From Ryuthela nishihirai (taxonomy: Eukaryota > Arthropoda > Arachnida > Araneae > Heptathelidae): a stretch of 64,000 nucleotides of DNA. The notes beneath the pieces are model-generated. The model had not been told where the DNA came from and made no database searches. It saw nothing but the letters and a program-made list of their open reading frames with translations. The first letter of the stretch is position 1. The number at the start of each line of letters is the position of its first letter. Both the position numbers and the translations under genes were made by a program. Location of the stretch: positions 38,596,307-38,660,306 of the forward strand of contig JAWZYU010000020.1 of the NCBI GenBank assembly GCA_038380435.1. Direction: 5' to 3'. Shown here piece after piece: positions 40,321-51,144 of this stretch.

Positions 40321-40740
40321 CTCTTTCCAAGTGAGAAACTTGGGATCACCGGCACTCACACTCTTCTCAAACTATACCTTGTGATTAGCGGAGCTCCTAC
40401 ACTTCCCAAGAGAGAAACTTGGGATCAGTGTCGTTCCTACATTTCCCAAGAGAGAAACTTGGGCTGAGAGGCGCTCTCACTCTTCTCAAGAGAGAAACTT
40501 GAGATTATTGCAACTCCCACTCTTCTCAAGCTAGAGACTTAGGATCAGTGGCGCTTCCACTCCCCAAGCGAGAAACGTGAGACCAGCGGAGCTCCTACTC
40601 TTCCCAAGAGGGAAACTTGGGATCAGTGACGTTCCTACGCTTCCCAAGAAAGAAACGTGGTCTGAGAGGCGCTCCCACTCTTCTCAAGCTAAAACTTGGG
40701 GTGAGCGGAGCTCCTATTCTTCCCTATAGAGGATCCTGGG
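40321..40740. repeat. 40-bp tandem array, about 10 degenerate units
   Basis: The unit contains cccaagagagaaacttggga plus tcagtggcgctcctactctt. Start spacing is close to 40 bp. It is flanked on both sides by minus-strand SINE-A remnants. Confidence 0.8.
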
Positions 40741-40769
40741 ATGCTGAATTGGAGAATTTGGATTTAATC

Positions 40770-41075
40770 AATAGTTGTTTTAGCTGTTAGGATACAGATG
40801 GTAGCCTCTCGTCAAGGCCATCTGTCGTTTTAAGTACAATGGGCTAAACTGCCCGAAAATAAGAATCCTAAAGGCTCACAGCTGAACAGAAGAAGGGGAT
40901 TTATTGAACAGCTGTTTTGGGCTGTCATGCAGAGAGAAGCCATCCAGTTGTTGGGATTAAATTGCCAGGTCACAAGAACCCCAAAGTCTCGGAGCTGAGT
41001 AGGAGAAGATAATCCACTGAACAACTCTATTAGCTATTAGGATACAGATGAAAGCTTCTCATCAATGCATTTGGA
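40770..41075 (-). repeat. SINE-A remnants, two partial bodies in tandem
   Basis: gctgttaggatacagatggt and ctcgtcaaggccatctg, then a second set (aaattgccaggtcacaagaa, aatccactgaacaac, gctattaggatacagatg). Distal body units follow each other. Confidence 0.6.
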
Positions 41076-41275
41076 TATTGCCGCCGATTGTTCTGTTCTA
41101 AGGAAAAGAATTAAGTCATCTTCCAAATTAAGACGCCTTCTTATACAAATAATTTATTAATTGGAAATAAAACTGATACTGAAAATCGGCCGGGAATTAT
41201 TGAGGAAGAAATATACAGAGAAAGAAACACCAAGCAATTTTAGAAAATTACATTTCTGTTACTCTGGGTGAAGTA

Positions 41276-41399
41276 CAGTCGCTCAAAAAAGTATCCGAAC
41301 ACTATGGTTGATTGCAAAATTCAGAAAAAATATCTGGCATTGATTTTTTTAGAAATTAGTCATCTGGCAACCTTCGTGTCACGTGACACGAAGGTTGCC
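41276..41399. mobile_element. Foldback MITE, left arm plus centre
   Basis: Starts cagtcgctcaaaaaagtatc after TA and ends just past the palindrome gtcacgtgac. It is joined directly to an old minus-strand SINE-A, as at 18383. Confidence 0.88.
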
Positions 41400-41695
41400 T
41401 CAAGGGCTCAGGGAAGGTTGGGGAAGGGGATTCACTGGATAGCTGTTAGGAAATAGATGGAAGCCTACAATGAAAGCCATCAAGTGTGTTCTTTAATATG
41501 TATAGGGCATATGACTCTCCTTCACACAGGACCGTGGCTTTACGTTCCATTGGTGTCTCCTTTCTCATCGAGGATAGGGTAGGGGTTAGTGGAGCTAAAT
41601 TTCAATACAACCAGAGGCGTAGTTAGAACCTGGGAACTGTTGATTATTATGAGCCTGTCTTGCTGCCGATTAAATCTCAACTCCGTCCCTTCATT
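41400..41695 (-). repeat. SINE-A, old
   Basis: ggctcagggaaggttgggga, ccatcaagtgtgttctttaa and gaacctgggaactgttgatt lie in order. Confidence 0.75.
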
Positions 41696-42698
41696 CAAGT
41701 AGAGGGAGGTAGAGTGTTGGCCCACAAGACACATTCCACTACATAGGAATAATTTGCAGTGGGGTTCAGAACAGGTGACTGCTGTAGCCAGATGACTGAA
41801 TTCTTTGCCAAATTGCTGAAGACACTAAGAGGCAGATTGTGCACGATGAACTGCCTCTTAGTGTCTTCAGCAGTTATCGTCCTGAATCAAGCCCGGATGT
41901 AGAAAAAAATAAAGGGGGGGGGGAGGGAAAAGCAAGAAACTCTATTGCGTATGAAAAAAGTAAAATGGAAGAGGTGGGGCAAAAGACTAATTCCATTGTA
42001 GTATAACATTTCCTTCTCCGTTTTAGAGAGTTTTTAAAAATTTTGAAAAATGCATGAAATATACATGTTTAATAATCTTTTGCTTCTATTACCCTTACTA
42101 GCATTCTCAAAGGGGTGATGGAGGGCATCTCCCCTTTCCCCTTTATAGATCAGGCTCTGTCTTGTATTATGAATATAAAAGAAGCATTTTTTTATTTTAC
42201 ATATCCTACCCAGAGGAGAATTTACAGATGCACTCAGCTGACAGAAGAAAGGCTCCGTGCTGTTGAGAGGCCCACAGATTTCATTTGTCCGACATCACGT
42301 TTATTAAGTGAACAAACTGGCCCCTAAAAGATGTTCAGTGCGCAGGACCCCAAAAAACATAAATCCGTTTCTGATTTTACCTGGAAAAGTCGAATCTGTG
42401 AAAACACCTATTCACGGAGAGAAAAAAAATACTTTTAAAAAAGTGATGAATAAAATAAAACAGAGTGGGAAAAATAGAAAATAGAAGTAGACAAAAGAAC
42501 GGAAAGATATGGAAAAAAATAGTTCAAGCAGGTTGAAATTCTCATTGAAGGTTTGCTGGTGAAAAATTGAATTCTTCTGTTTTCCTTCAGTCTTATTATT
42601 TCGTGTTGCTTTTTCGTTTTCCGATTTCCCAGTTGATTCATCTTAATCGGAACAATTTTGAGCATTGGCGTCTCAGTCTTTGCATTTTACAAGTTTTT
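41696..42698. other. Unique sequence with a 21-bp-arm hairpin
   Basis: tgctgaagacactaagaggc plus a (41814-41834) is repeated inverted at 41852-41872 around a 17-base loop. No gene is recognised in the kilobase. Confidence 0.6.
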
Positions 42699-42711
42699 AC
42701 CGATAATTGCC

Positions 42712-43030
42712 CAGCTGGGTCAGCGTTGAGATTTATCTGCGCAAAATTCCCCGCCCTGCCCACGGTCAGTAGGGGACACCGATGGGCTTGGAAAGGCCGC
42801 CGTCCGTCGGATGGGACGTTAAACCGTGGCCCCGTGTGCGGGAGAGCCATACCCTGTGCACGTTAAAGAACACGCTGGATGGCCTTCACGGGAGGCTCCC
42901 ATCTGTCTCCCAACAGCTGTTCCAGTGGGTCCCCTCCCTCAACCTTCTCTGAGCCTTCGGGGTCCATGTAACCTGGCCATTTAGCCCATGGTGTACAAAA
43001 AAGTGCCGTTCAGAGGTAAAACAACCCAAA
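42712..43030 (+). repeat. SINE-A, headless, with 13-bp TSD
   Basis: Starts exactly at cagctgggtcagcgttgag, just after box B, and has a complete body and tail. The TSD accgataattgcc is at 42699-42711 and 43031-43043, so this is a true insertion end, not a later deletion. Confidence 0.95.
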
Positions 43031-43220
43031 ACCGATAATTGCCTTAAATGTTTTTGAAATTCAACTCTTCAGCTGAGATATGTTGCTTTAATTGATTTCC
43101 TTAAGTAATCGACGTTACATCGTAGATTTATAGCAACGCCTGAGGGAATCAAATAGTTCTTAGAGTCAACAAAAATTTTCTAATTCTCTTCATTAGTCTA
43201 TCTGTGTCATATATGTAGTA

Positions 43221-44660
43221 CACTGTTGTTCACAATTTAAGAAGGTTGAACGAAAATGCAAATATCTCAAGAAATGCTTTTAGAATTTAACGAAAGTTTC
43301 AGAGCCTTTTTAATATTATATATATTAATATTTACTTTTGAAATAAAGAATATATTGAAATTCTTGTCCAATTATAAAATTGAATTTCCAATCAAAGAAT
43401 ATATCGGAAAATGTTTTGCAATTACGATTGCATTTACGACACAAGATCACCACTGATACTGAAGTTAACGTTATTTAGTAACGGGTATGATCACCTCTAA
43501 CAGCAATACAGCTTGAACAACGAACTCTCATGCTTCTAATAAGGTTATCCAAAAAATGCAGAGGGCAGCAAATCCCACTTCTCCATAACAGCATTTCTTA
43601 GCTCATGAAGGGCCCTTGGAGGGAACTGTCACGATGTCTTCATTCTCAAGGCATCCCTCCACTCTCTGAGCTCTATGTGGACGAGCGTTATGATCTTTGA
43701 AAATGAAATCTGACCCAATGGCACCTCTAAAAAGTCTCACAAAAGGCTTTAGGATCTTATCTTAGGATAGAGTCCCTCCTGCGAAGACATGCAGGTCGGT
43801 GCAGCCATTAATAGTGATACCTCCTCAGACCAAGAAACCACCCCCATCAAAATAGTTCCATTCCGCTATATTAAGGGGGTGATGATGTCTCCCATCCTCT
43901 CTCCAGACGCCGAGAATCACTACTTATGCTCTATCGTGATTCATCGGGAAAGAGAACCTGTTCCCATTGACCATTGGACCAATTGTAGGTGCAGCGTGCT
44001 CCATTCCAGTCATGCCCGCCGATAAGTTCATGTTATCAGAATGCCCACTACTGGCCTTCTAGAATATAACTCTCTTTCATAAAGTCATCAGGACACTCTG
44101 TATTCTGTCCTTCCTATAGCAACTAACAAGTCCGATGCAAGTTGGCATGCTGACATCATTCTACGGTTTCTTTCAATTAGGGATAGGAAACGACCATTTT
44201 GAACTGTTGCTGTTCTTGTCCTACCCAGGCTAATTCTTCGAGAGTATGTTCCAGTGTCCTGAAAACATCTCCAGAGTCTGGAAATTACACTTTCCGACGC
44301 ATTCATAAATCTGACAACTTCTCCCTATGTAAATGTTCTGCTTCCATTCGTCCGATGGTCCAATACATTTGATCGTCATCCAAATGGTTCCTCCTTTGCA
44401 TTTTAACAAAACTAATACGAAACGCTAAATAAAGCCGCTCTTAATCCAAAACGGAAGCTCCCGTTCCTGAGGCTGTTTTCATCAGCAGTTTAATTTTCTT
44501 ATCGCAGAATCTTTCTCATTGAGAAATACAAATTTAATAGCCAATACACGCGACTTAGTTCAAGCTAAATAATCTCTGAAACTTTCGTTAAATGCCAAAA
44601 AGGAATTTTTGGAATATTTACGATTGTGTTCAACATCCTTAAATATTATGAACAGCAGTG
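43221..44660 (-). mobile_element. Tc1-like DNA transposon, dead
   Basis: Inverted ends cactgttgttcacaatttaa (left, after TA) and cttaaatattatgaacagcagtg (right, mirrored with small differences). The element is 1.44 kb with a decayed minus-strand transposase. Confidence 0.82.
43480..44400 (-). pseudogene. Tc1-like transposase pseudogene
   Basis: Minus strand, N- to C-terminal: HTH linker SESVISRLWRCFQDTGTYSR with GRTRTATVQNGRFLSLIERN and RRMMSACQLASDL (frame at 44088-44306), then IFKDHNARPHRAQRVEGCLE with the second catalytic Asp near 43700, and further remnants to about 43480. Stops and frameshifts are frequent, so it is not functional. Confidence 0.85.
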
Positions 44661-44700
44661 TGTATAAGAATCTTCTACATTGTATCTACCTTTATATACT

Positions 44701-45060
44701 GTAGTACCTGGAAGACCGAGCTTTGCTCGGTAAAGGTGGGCTGAGTGATAGATAAACTTGCTGTGCATACAAAATTTTATATTTTGCTATGTTATTTCCA
44801 AAGATTGTAATACTAAGCCAAAATCAAGACTAATAATGTAAGGAGAATCAGAAAGAGGCTCGTCTAAAAAAACTCGATGATCTCGGCGTTGATCTTACTG
44901 ACGTGTTTGTTCAATAGCGCGAGTATAGCTCGGTCCTTCATCCCTTCATTGTTTTCATTGGCGAGGCAATTTCCGAAGACTTCATCGATGAGAATGCAAT
45001 TAGAAAGGATGGTCCATGTTGACTCAGATGTAACATCATCATACTTTTATTATTATTATT
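44701..45060 (-). mobile_element. Helitron 3' end with PIF1-like helicase fragment
   Basis: On the minus strand I read STWTILSNCILIDEVFGNC and then MKDRAILALLNKHVSKINAE near 44870-45030, the signature C-terminal half of Helitron PIF1-like helicase. About 120 bp further on is a hairpin accgagcaaagctcggt followed by cttccaggtactac, matching the Helitron 3' end structure (hairpin about 10 nt before CTRR). The terminal tetranucleotide is CTAC here rather than CTAG. The 5' part is missing. Helitrons move by rolling-circle replication; this copy is dead. Confidence 0.8.
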
Positions 45061-45129
45061 TTATTCTTCAAATACAAAAAAGATCCACAAGGCCTGGGAA
45101 AAGGGAGTACCCCTGGATCACCCCCTAAA

Positions 45130-45300
45130 TGAGTCTTCCCAAAGTCGAGACCTAACTAAATCGCTTTCTCGCACCCGAAAAACGGTAGATTCACTCCATT
45201 TCATCTATATCGTTAGACTCGTTTACAAGATAAAAGTTACTTACATACATACATATATACAAGAATTGCTCGCTTTAGAATATAGGATATACTATGTAAT
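45130..45300. other. AT-rich sequence with short microsatellites
   Basis: cttacatacatacatatata near 45240. Nothing else recognised. Confidence 0.4.
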
Positions 45301-45309
45301 GCTATTATT

Positions 45310-45608
45310 TTATATTCCCCGCCCTGCCCACGGTCAATAGGGGACACCGATGGGCTTGGAAAGGCCGCCGTCCGTCGGATGGGACGTTAAGCCGTGGCCC
45401 CGTGTGCGGGAGAGCCATACCATGTGCACGTTAAAGAACACACTGGATGGCCTTGACGGGAGGCTACCATCTGTCTCCCAACAGCTGTTCCAGTGGGTCC
45501 CCTCCCCCAACCTTCTCTGAGCCTTCGGGGTCCATGTGACCTGGCCATTTAGCCCATGGTGTGCAAAAAAGTGCCGCTCAGAGGTAAAACAACCCAACCC
45601 AACCCAAC
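45310..45608 (+). repeat. SINE-A, 5'-truncated, with 9-bp TSD
   Basis: Body starts at ttccccgccctgcccac. The tail is long, with three AACCC-type units. The TSD gctattatt is at 45301-45309 and 45609-45617. Confidence 0.9.
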
Positions 45609-45617
45609 GCTATTATT

Positions 45618-46060
45618 ACACAATCTTGTTTCAAAAATTTCATCTTCTCAATTGCTTTGGGGCAGAAGTGCATAATTGAACATCCCAGAGCAGGATAATA
45701 CTAAATAATAGGGATGCTGCGATCATAATTTGAAACGCGTTTGCAGACTATTGATTAGGGGGAGGGGGAGATAAATAGGGATGCTGAGATTGATTTATGT
45801 CTGTCCGTGATTTGTGTCAAGAAGCAGCTTCAATGATTCTCTTTATTAAGATACATTTATTTCGTTATGAGTAACTATAGCTTAAGTTTTTAACGACCTT
45901 TCACTATTTAAAATCTTTTTGCTTTTTTAAAGAACCACTTCGATGACCAATAAATTTTTAACATATTAGCATTATTTTAAAGAATCAACAATATTTTTAG
46001 CCACCGATTTGACCAGACAGATTCTGAATGACGCCCTGTCTACGACAAGATCTGATAGAT
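45618..46060. other. Unique AT-rich sequence
   Basis: Nothing recognised. Confidence 0.4.
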
Positions 46061-46064
46061 TAGG

Positions 46065-46250
46065 GGTTCTCAATGTGGAGTACGCGCTAAAATTTTTTCG
46101 GGTACGTTGTGAGAGCTCCAAAGTCGCTAGATCTAATAACAAAGTAAAAATAACCAATGTTATACTATAATTAAAGTTTTATCTATCTATAGAAGGGCCA
46201 GTTACATATACATTTCCGTACGTGAAGCATAAAAGATTGAAAACTACTGT
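46065..46250. mobile_element. hAT-like MITE, copy 2 (internally deleted)
   Basis: ggggttctcaatgtggagta, gtcgctagatctaataacaa, gttatactataattaaagtt and cgtacgtgaagcataaaaga occur in the same order as at 34017-34470, without the central part. Confidence 0.55.
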
Positions 46251-46261
46251 GATAGACAGTT

Positions 46262-46845
46262 GGGTGTGTTATTTTACCTTGGAACGGGATTTGTGCACAT
46301 AATGGTCTAATTGATTAGCTCCTAGCATCCCATGTCCGAGTGGTTAGCACGCTTGACTACTGATCTAAGGGATCTGGGTTCGAACCCCGGGTAAGGCATG
46401 GATGTTCGTGTTGTTTTCTGCTGAGGTCCTGCCATCCTCACAGATCGTGGCAAGCAGCTGCATGAGGGGGTATTTATTTTTTTTTTTATTATGATTCCAA
46501 GGGTTCAGAGAAAGTTGGGAAGGGGACCCACTGGACAGCTGTTAGCAGACAGATGAAAACGTCTCATTAAGGCCATCCAATGTGTTGTTTAACTTGCTGT
46601 GTTTCTCCTTCACACCGGGCTACGGCTTAATGCCACAATCGACGTAAGACAGTCTTTCAAAGCCCATCAATGCCTCATTTCTTACCGAGGGCTGAACATG
46701 GTTAGCAGAGGTAAATTGTGATACAGGCAGTTAATGTTTTGAGGATTTTATGGCTCAACACAGGCAGAATTATGAACCGAAACTGGGAATATCAGGTTAC
46801 AAGCCCTGGCGCGCTACTGAATGAGTCAATCTCCGCCCTCTTGTC
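46262..46845 (-). repeat. Old SINE-A split by SINE-B
   Basis: 46262-46320 is the tail end (gtgttattttaccttggaac, tgtgcacataatggtctaat). 46490-46845 continues through the body to the head (gaaactgggaatatcaggtt, gcgcgctactgaatgagtca). Confidence 0.78.
46325..46475 (+). repeat. SINE-B, shortened
   Basis: catcccatgtccgagtggtt and gggttcgaaccccgggtaag give both promoter boxes. The body lacks the middle and ends ggcaagcagctgcatgaggg. It is inserted in an old SINE-A. Confidence 0.9.
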
Positions 46846-46995
46846 TCAACGCGTTTTAAGGTCTCTATTTTCGCCATAGTTAGCTCGATATTGCCTGTTG
46901 AATAACTACAACTGTCTGGACCATTTCTGCTTCCAACTTTAATCTCTTGACTCTCATAATCTTTTTCATGTATGTACACGATCTCATTTCATGAG

Positions 46996-47380
46996 TTGTT
47001 GGGTTGAACCTCTGAACGGCACTTTTTTGCACACCATGGGCTAAATGGCCAGGTCACAAGGACCCCGAAGGCTCAGAGAAGGTTGGGGGGATGGAACCAA
47101 CTGGAACAGCTGTTGGGAGACAGATGGTAGCCTCCCGTCAAGGCCATCCAGCGTGTTCTTAAACGTGCACAGGGTATGGCTCTCCCGCACCCGGGACCAC
47201 GGCTTAACGTCTCATCCGACGGACGGCGGCCTTTCCAAGCCCATCGATGTCCCCTACTGACCGTGGGCAGGGAGGGGAATTTTGCGGAGATAAATCTCAA
47301 CGCTGACCCAGCTGGGACTCGAACCTGGGAACTACAAGATTACGAGCCTGGCGCGCTACCGACTGAGCCACCCCCGCCCC
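46996..47380 (-). repeat. SINE-A, full length, with 14-bp TSD
   Basis: The TSD tctcatttcatgag is at 46982-46995 and 47381-47394. Confidence 0.96.
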
Positions 47381-47394
47381 TCTCATTTCATGAG

Positions 47395-48503
47395 ATTACC
47401 TCATTAATAACTTCGTGGTGCTTTGATTTCCATGTTGTACGGTACATAACCCTAGTTAGGGAATTATAGTCACGAAATGTCAATGGTATACCACAAAGGG
47501 CTGCGCTTGGACCTTATTGATTTTAAATTTATTCACTTCGCTAAATCTAAGCAAAATAATGTTTCTTTATCTGCATTTGCTTAGGATTTTTTAAAGCTTT
47601 TCATCCACGTAAACGTGTATTATGATTCCCGAACAATGACATGGTACAAAACAATATTGCAAAAGTGTTTAATTTTAATTAAATTATACGAACAACTCAA
47701 AAGATACAGTTTTTTTTGTATATTGAATACTATTTCTGTTTTAAGCACATCGTTCCAGAATTATCCGCAATTTATAACTGCAACAAACTCGTGTAAAAGT
47801 AAATCAATCACTACTAAACGTGATAGTTCAATGCTTTAAATTTAATTGTAACAAAGTCACCTAAAGTCCAAAGAGATTTGAGTGCATTATATACCTCATC
47901 ATTTGAATTAATACAGTTTTCACTAACCTACTGCATTCTGTCCAATTCATTAAGCACATCCTTTCACGTCAGTATGCCTTAGCACTTCCACTCAACCAAA
48001 TCCTCGAATTAGACTTGAGCGCTTGAAACGTCTTGACGACGTCTCGTTCATTTAACCAGTCGATTATCTGACTTGTCTCTTCCAAGGAAGACGTGATCCA
48101 TTCTGCTGATGCGGAATTCAGAGAGGTTATAAATTATGCAGAGTTAACAGAAGTTGTCACTCTCGGAATTCCTCAGCTAACTGCTGTCAGAGAGCTGAGA
48201 AAGTTCAAGGCTTTTCAAAGAGCTGTCTGCAACGAACACATTATATACTCTGTAATAACTAGAGTTTCTATATCATTAAACTCAGAACTAGTGTCATTTA
48301 ATGCATAGGCATTTACGCTGATTTGAAGTCATTTTATGAAGTGATTTCTGGAGCGGTTATGACTCTTTTTTCGTCAGAAAACTAAACAGATGAAATATAA
48401 ATATCTATTCATTTTTTTTCTAAATAAAGTTCGGCAAATTACATTCCACATTATTTAGTATAGTGAATCGTATTAGTTGATTGGTTCATTAAATTATTTT
48501 GCA
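47395..48503. other. 1.1 kb without recognised features
   Basis: AT-rich; frames of up to about 75 codons without recognisable motifs. Confidence 0.4.
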
Positions 48504-48512
48504 TTTTTAAAT

Positions 48513-48896
48513 GGGGGGGGGGGGCTCAGTCGGTAGCGCGCCAGACTCGTAATCTGTAGTTCCCATGTTCGAGTCCCAGCTGGGTCAGCATTGAGATTTA
48601 TCTCCTCAAAATTCCTCGCCATGCCCACGATCAGTAGGGGACACCGATGGACTTGTAAAGGTTACCGTCCATCGGATGGGACGTTAAGCCATGGCCCCGT
48701 GTGCGGGAGAGCCATACCCTGTGCACGTTAAAGAACACGCTGGATGGCCTTGAAGGGAGGTTACCATCTGTCTCCCAACAGCTGTTCCAGTGGGTCCCCT
48801 CCCCCCAACCTTCTCCGAGCCTCCGGGATACTTGTGACCTGACCATTTAGCCCATGGCGTGCAAAAAAGTGCCGCTCAGAGGAAAAACAACCCAAG
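48513..48896 (+). repeat. SINE-A, full length, G-run head
   Basis: The head begins with a run of 12 G followed by ctcagtcggtagcg, so box A has lost its first T. Weak TSD tttttaa. Confidence 0.9.
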
Positions 48897-48905
48897 CCTT
48901 TTTAA

Positions 48906-49960
48906 CCCTTTCACTATCATACCTGCCCAAAATGGCCGAGATTTTAAATGGACTTGTCCAGTCAAATGCTAATCCTTCTTCGTCACTACTTTCAACCTGC
49001 AGTTTGGGTTGTTATGGTAGAGAAAGGGTAAGTAATTCAAACACAGCAAATCTATACAGCATAAAGCTATGATATAATCAGCATAATGCAGAGAATATTA
49101 GTATATCCAATTACTATTTTCTTCACAAATAAATATAAAAATTCTAAACTCAGTTAGCAATTTCTTAAAAAATATAATGCGAAAACTAGTCGATAGTCGT
49201 ACCGTAATAGTTCTCTCATCTATTTAACAAAATCAAATATACCATTCGATATATAAAATCAGATATTCAGTTCAAAATCAGATATACCATTAGCTAATAC
49301 TCATCTGTGGGATAATAATACTAACATTTCCATAGTTAAAGTGACTGTTTAGAAAATTTAGATGAAAAATTATACTGTACCTCATCTCTCTGTTCTTTGT
49401 TTTTCAGCTAATAAGCCAGATATCGAAGATAACCAGATACAATCAGTTCTGCTATAATGCTTGTTTCTGTCACGCGATGGAAAAATAGGGAAGGTATGTA
49501 TACAACGAAGTCGCGAGACGGTTTTAGTTAAGGTGTGCAGTAGCCTCGACGCAAGCATTGCTGAAGACCAGATGTTGCTAGACGCTTCCGCTATACTCTA
49601 TTCCACATAACGATTGAAGACTTAAGCTCCACTCAAATAATTTCTTGCCAATCATCACTTATTGAACACGAATTCTAATAAAAACAACAACATGCTATGC
49701 TTGAAGATTTTATCAATTCACAATTCGTTAGGGTTAGTCTAAGGAAAGCCTTTTAAACCCCGAACAGAAATTGTACTTCGTGAGGGCTATAATTATTTTC
49801 TATATTTCTTCGTACACTGAATGGGCAATTTATTATACACATCACGATAACAACATGAAAAGCAGAAGTGTCGCGTATAGTCATGTGTGACGCAATGTCT
49901 ATAAATAGATCAGGTCTTTACGCATTGGAAGCCAGTCACGGAAGAATAATCACCGGTAAA
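48906..49960. other. 1.05 kb without recognised features
   Basis: Unique AT-rich sequence. The repeated phrase aaatcagatat (with ataccatt) near 49230-49290 is minor. Confidence 0.4.
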
Positions 49961-49974
49961 GGCAGCGACGTAAA

Positions 49975-50860
49975 TGAGTTTGACCATGGCTAGATAGTAG
50001 GTGTGAGGAAGGCCGGTGTTTCAATCACCGCAGCTGCTGAACTGTTGAGATTTACAGGTCAGACCGTCGCACGTGTATACCAAGACTATGTGAAATGCGG
50101 AAAACTTACAACCAGCGGGAGAAATGTGGACATAAATGTGCAATTGGCTTTCGAGATGAGCGCAGACTATCCCGCATCATTACAAGGAATCGCATGGCTA
50201 CCGTGGAGCAGATAATGTCGGAATTGAATGAGGGTGCGTCCACAAGCTTATGCACAAAGTCTATCTGTCATACCACGTAAGGGGCGGGGGTGACTCAGTC
50301 GGTAGCGCACCAGGCTCGTAATCTGTAGTTCCCAGGTTCGAGACCCAGCTACGTCAGCATTGAGATTTGCCCACGGTCAGTAGGGGACACCGATGGGCTT
50401 GGAAAGGCCGCCGTCCGTCGGATCGGACGTTAAGCCGTGGCCCCGTGGTATGCAAAAAAGTGCCGCTCAGAGATAAAACAACCCAACCCAACTCATACCA
50501 TGTAAAAAATAGGCTATGGCAGTCGACGTCCATATCATGGCCCCTTGTTGACTGTAAGGCACTGAAAGATTAGGCTGCAGTTTGCAAAGGTCTATCGCAA
50601 CTGGAGTGAGGAGGACTGGAAACACGAAACGTGGTTTCAACTCTATCAAGCCAATGGAAGGGTGCTTTGTGGCGTAAACCACATAAAGTGATGGTCTTAG
50701 CTTGCCAAGTTGGGACCATCACTTTGGAAATTTGGAGCCGGGGGTTGGAGTGTTTGGAAAATTATGGGGTGTCCCAATCTGCTAAAAAACGACAACGTTT
50801 TCGAAAGAGAATGCAACCGCTCGTGCACAATGCCAAGTGTAATGTCAACATCAGTTGTTG
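49975..50860 (+). pseudogene. Tc1-like transposase relic split by SINE-A
   Basis: The N-terminal helix-turn-helix reads IVGVRKAGVSITAAAELLRF then GQTVARVYQDYVKCGK (50000-50115). After the SINE, LQFAKVYRNWSEEDW and WFQLYQANGRV near 50577-50665 match the inter-domain/catalytic start of Tc1 transposases. Later LWKFGAGGWSVWK and CPNLLK remain in shifted frames. Element ends are not identified. Confidence 0.75.
50281..50492 (+). repeat. SINE-A with two internal deletions and TSD
   Basis: Head complete; the body jumps from gagattt to gcccacggtcag and again from gtggccccgtg to gtatgcaaaaaag. The TSD tcataccacgtaa (50268-50280) and tcataccatgtaa (50493-50505) differ at one base. Confidence 0.93.
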
Positions 50861-51134
50861 ATGTTACACTGTTATTTGGTGATGACACTGTTATTGTTGA
50901 TATTAATTGTTGATGTCTAAACAATCATAGCAGCAAATCTTGGCTATTAAGGACGAAAAAATATGCCACTATGATTCATATTAGTTTATTTTATAATACG
51001 AAATAGAAGTACATATCAATTTACTCAGACGTTCGGAATAATTTGTATTTATGAACGTTTTACTTGATAGAGAAACATGTCACCCGATTCATTTGAGGAA
51101 TACAGATTCCGCACTTGGAATTCTTCGCATTCTA
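50861..51134. other. Unique sequence
   Basis: Two short imperfect repeats of gttgatgttacactgttatt near 50857-50915. Nothing else. Confidence 0.4.
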
Positions 51135-51144
51135 CCCTATTACT

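Noticed and set aside
45334..45597. Recurrent open frames of 60-130 codons (for example with ERHFFAHHGLNGQVT or SVFFNVHRVWLSRTRGH) in dozens of places
   Set aside because: They are antisense or shifted readings of SINE-A, always at the same SINE position and varying with its mutations. The SINE is a Pol III unit, and there is no start context, conservation of reading frame or domain. They are a likely source of false gene models.
45605..45612. AACCC-type SINE tail as telomere repeat
   Set aside because: The arthropod telomere unit is TTAGG/CCTAA. The tail units here are ACCCA/CCAAC and occur only at SINE-A 3' ends, two to four copies at a time.
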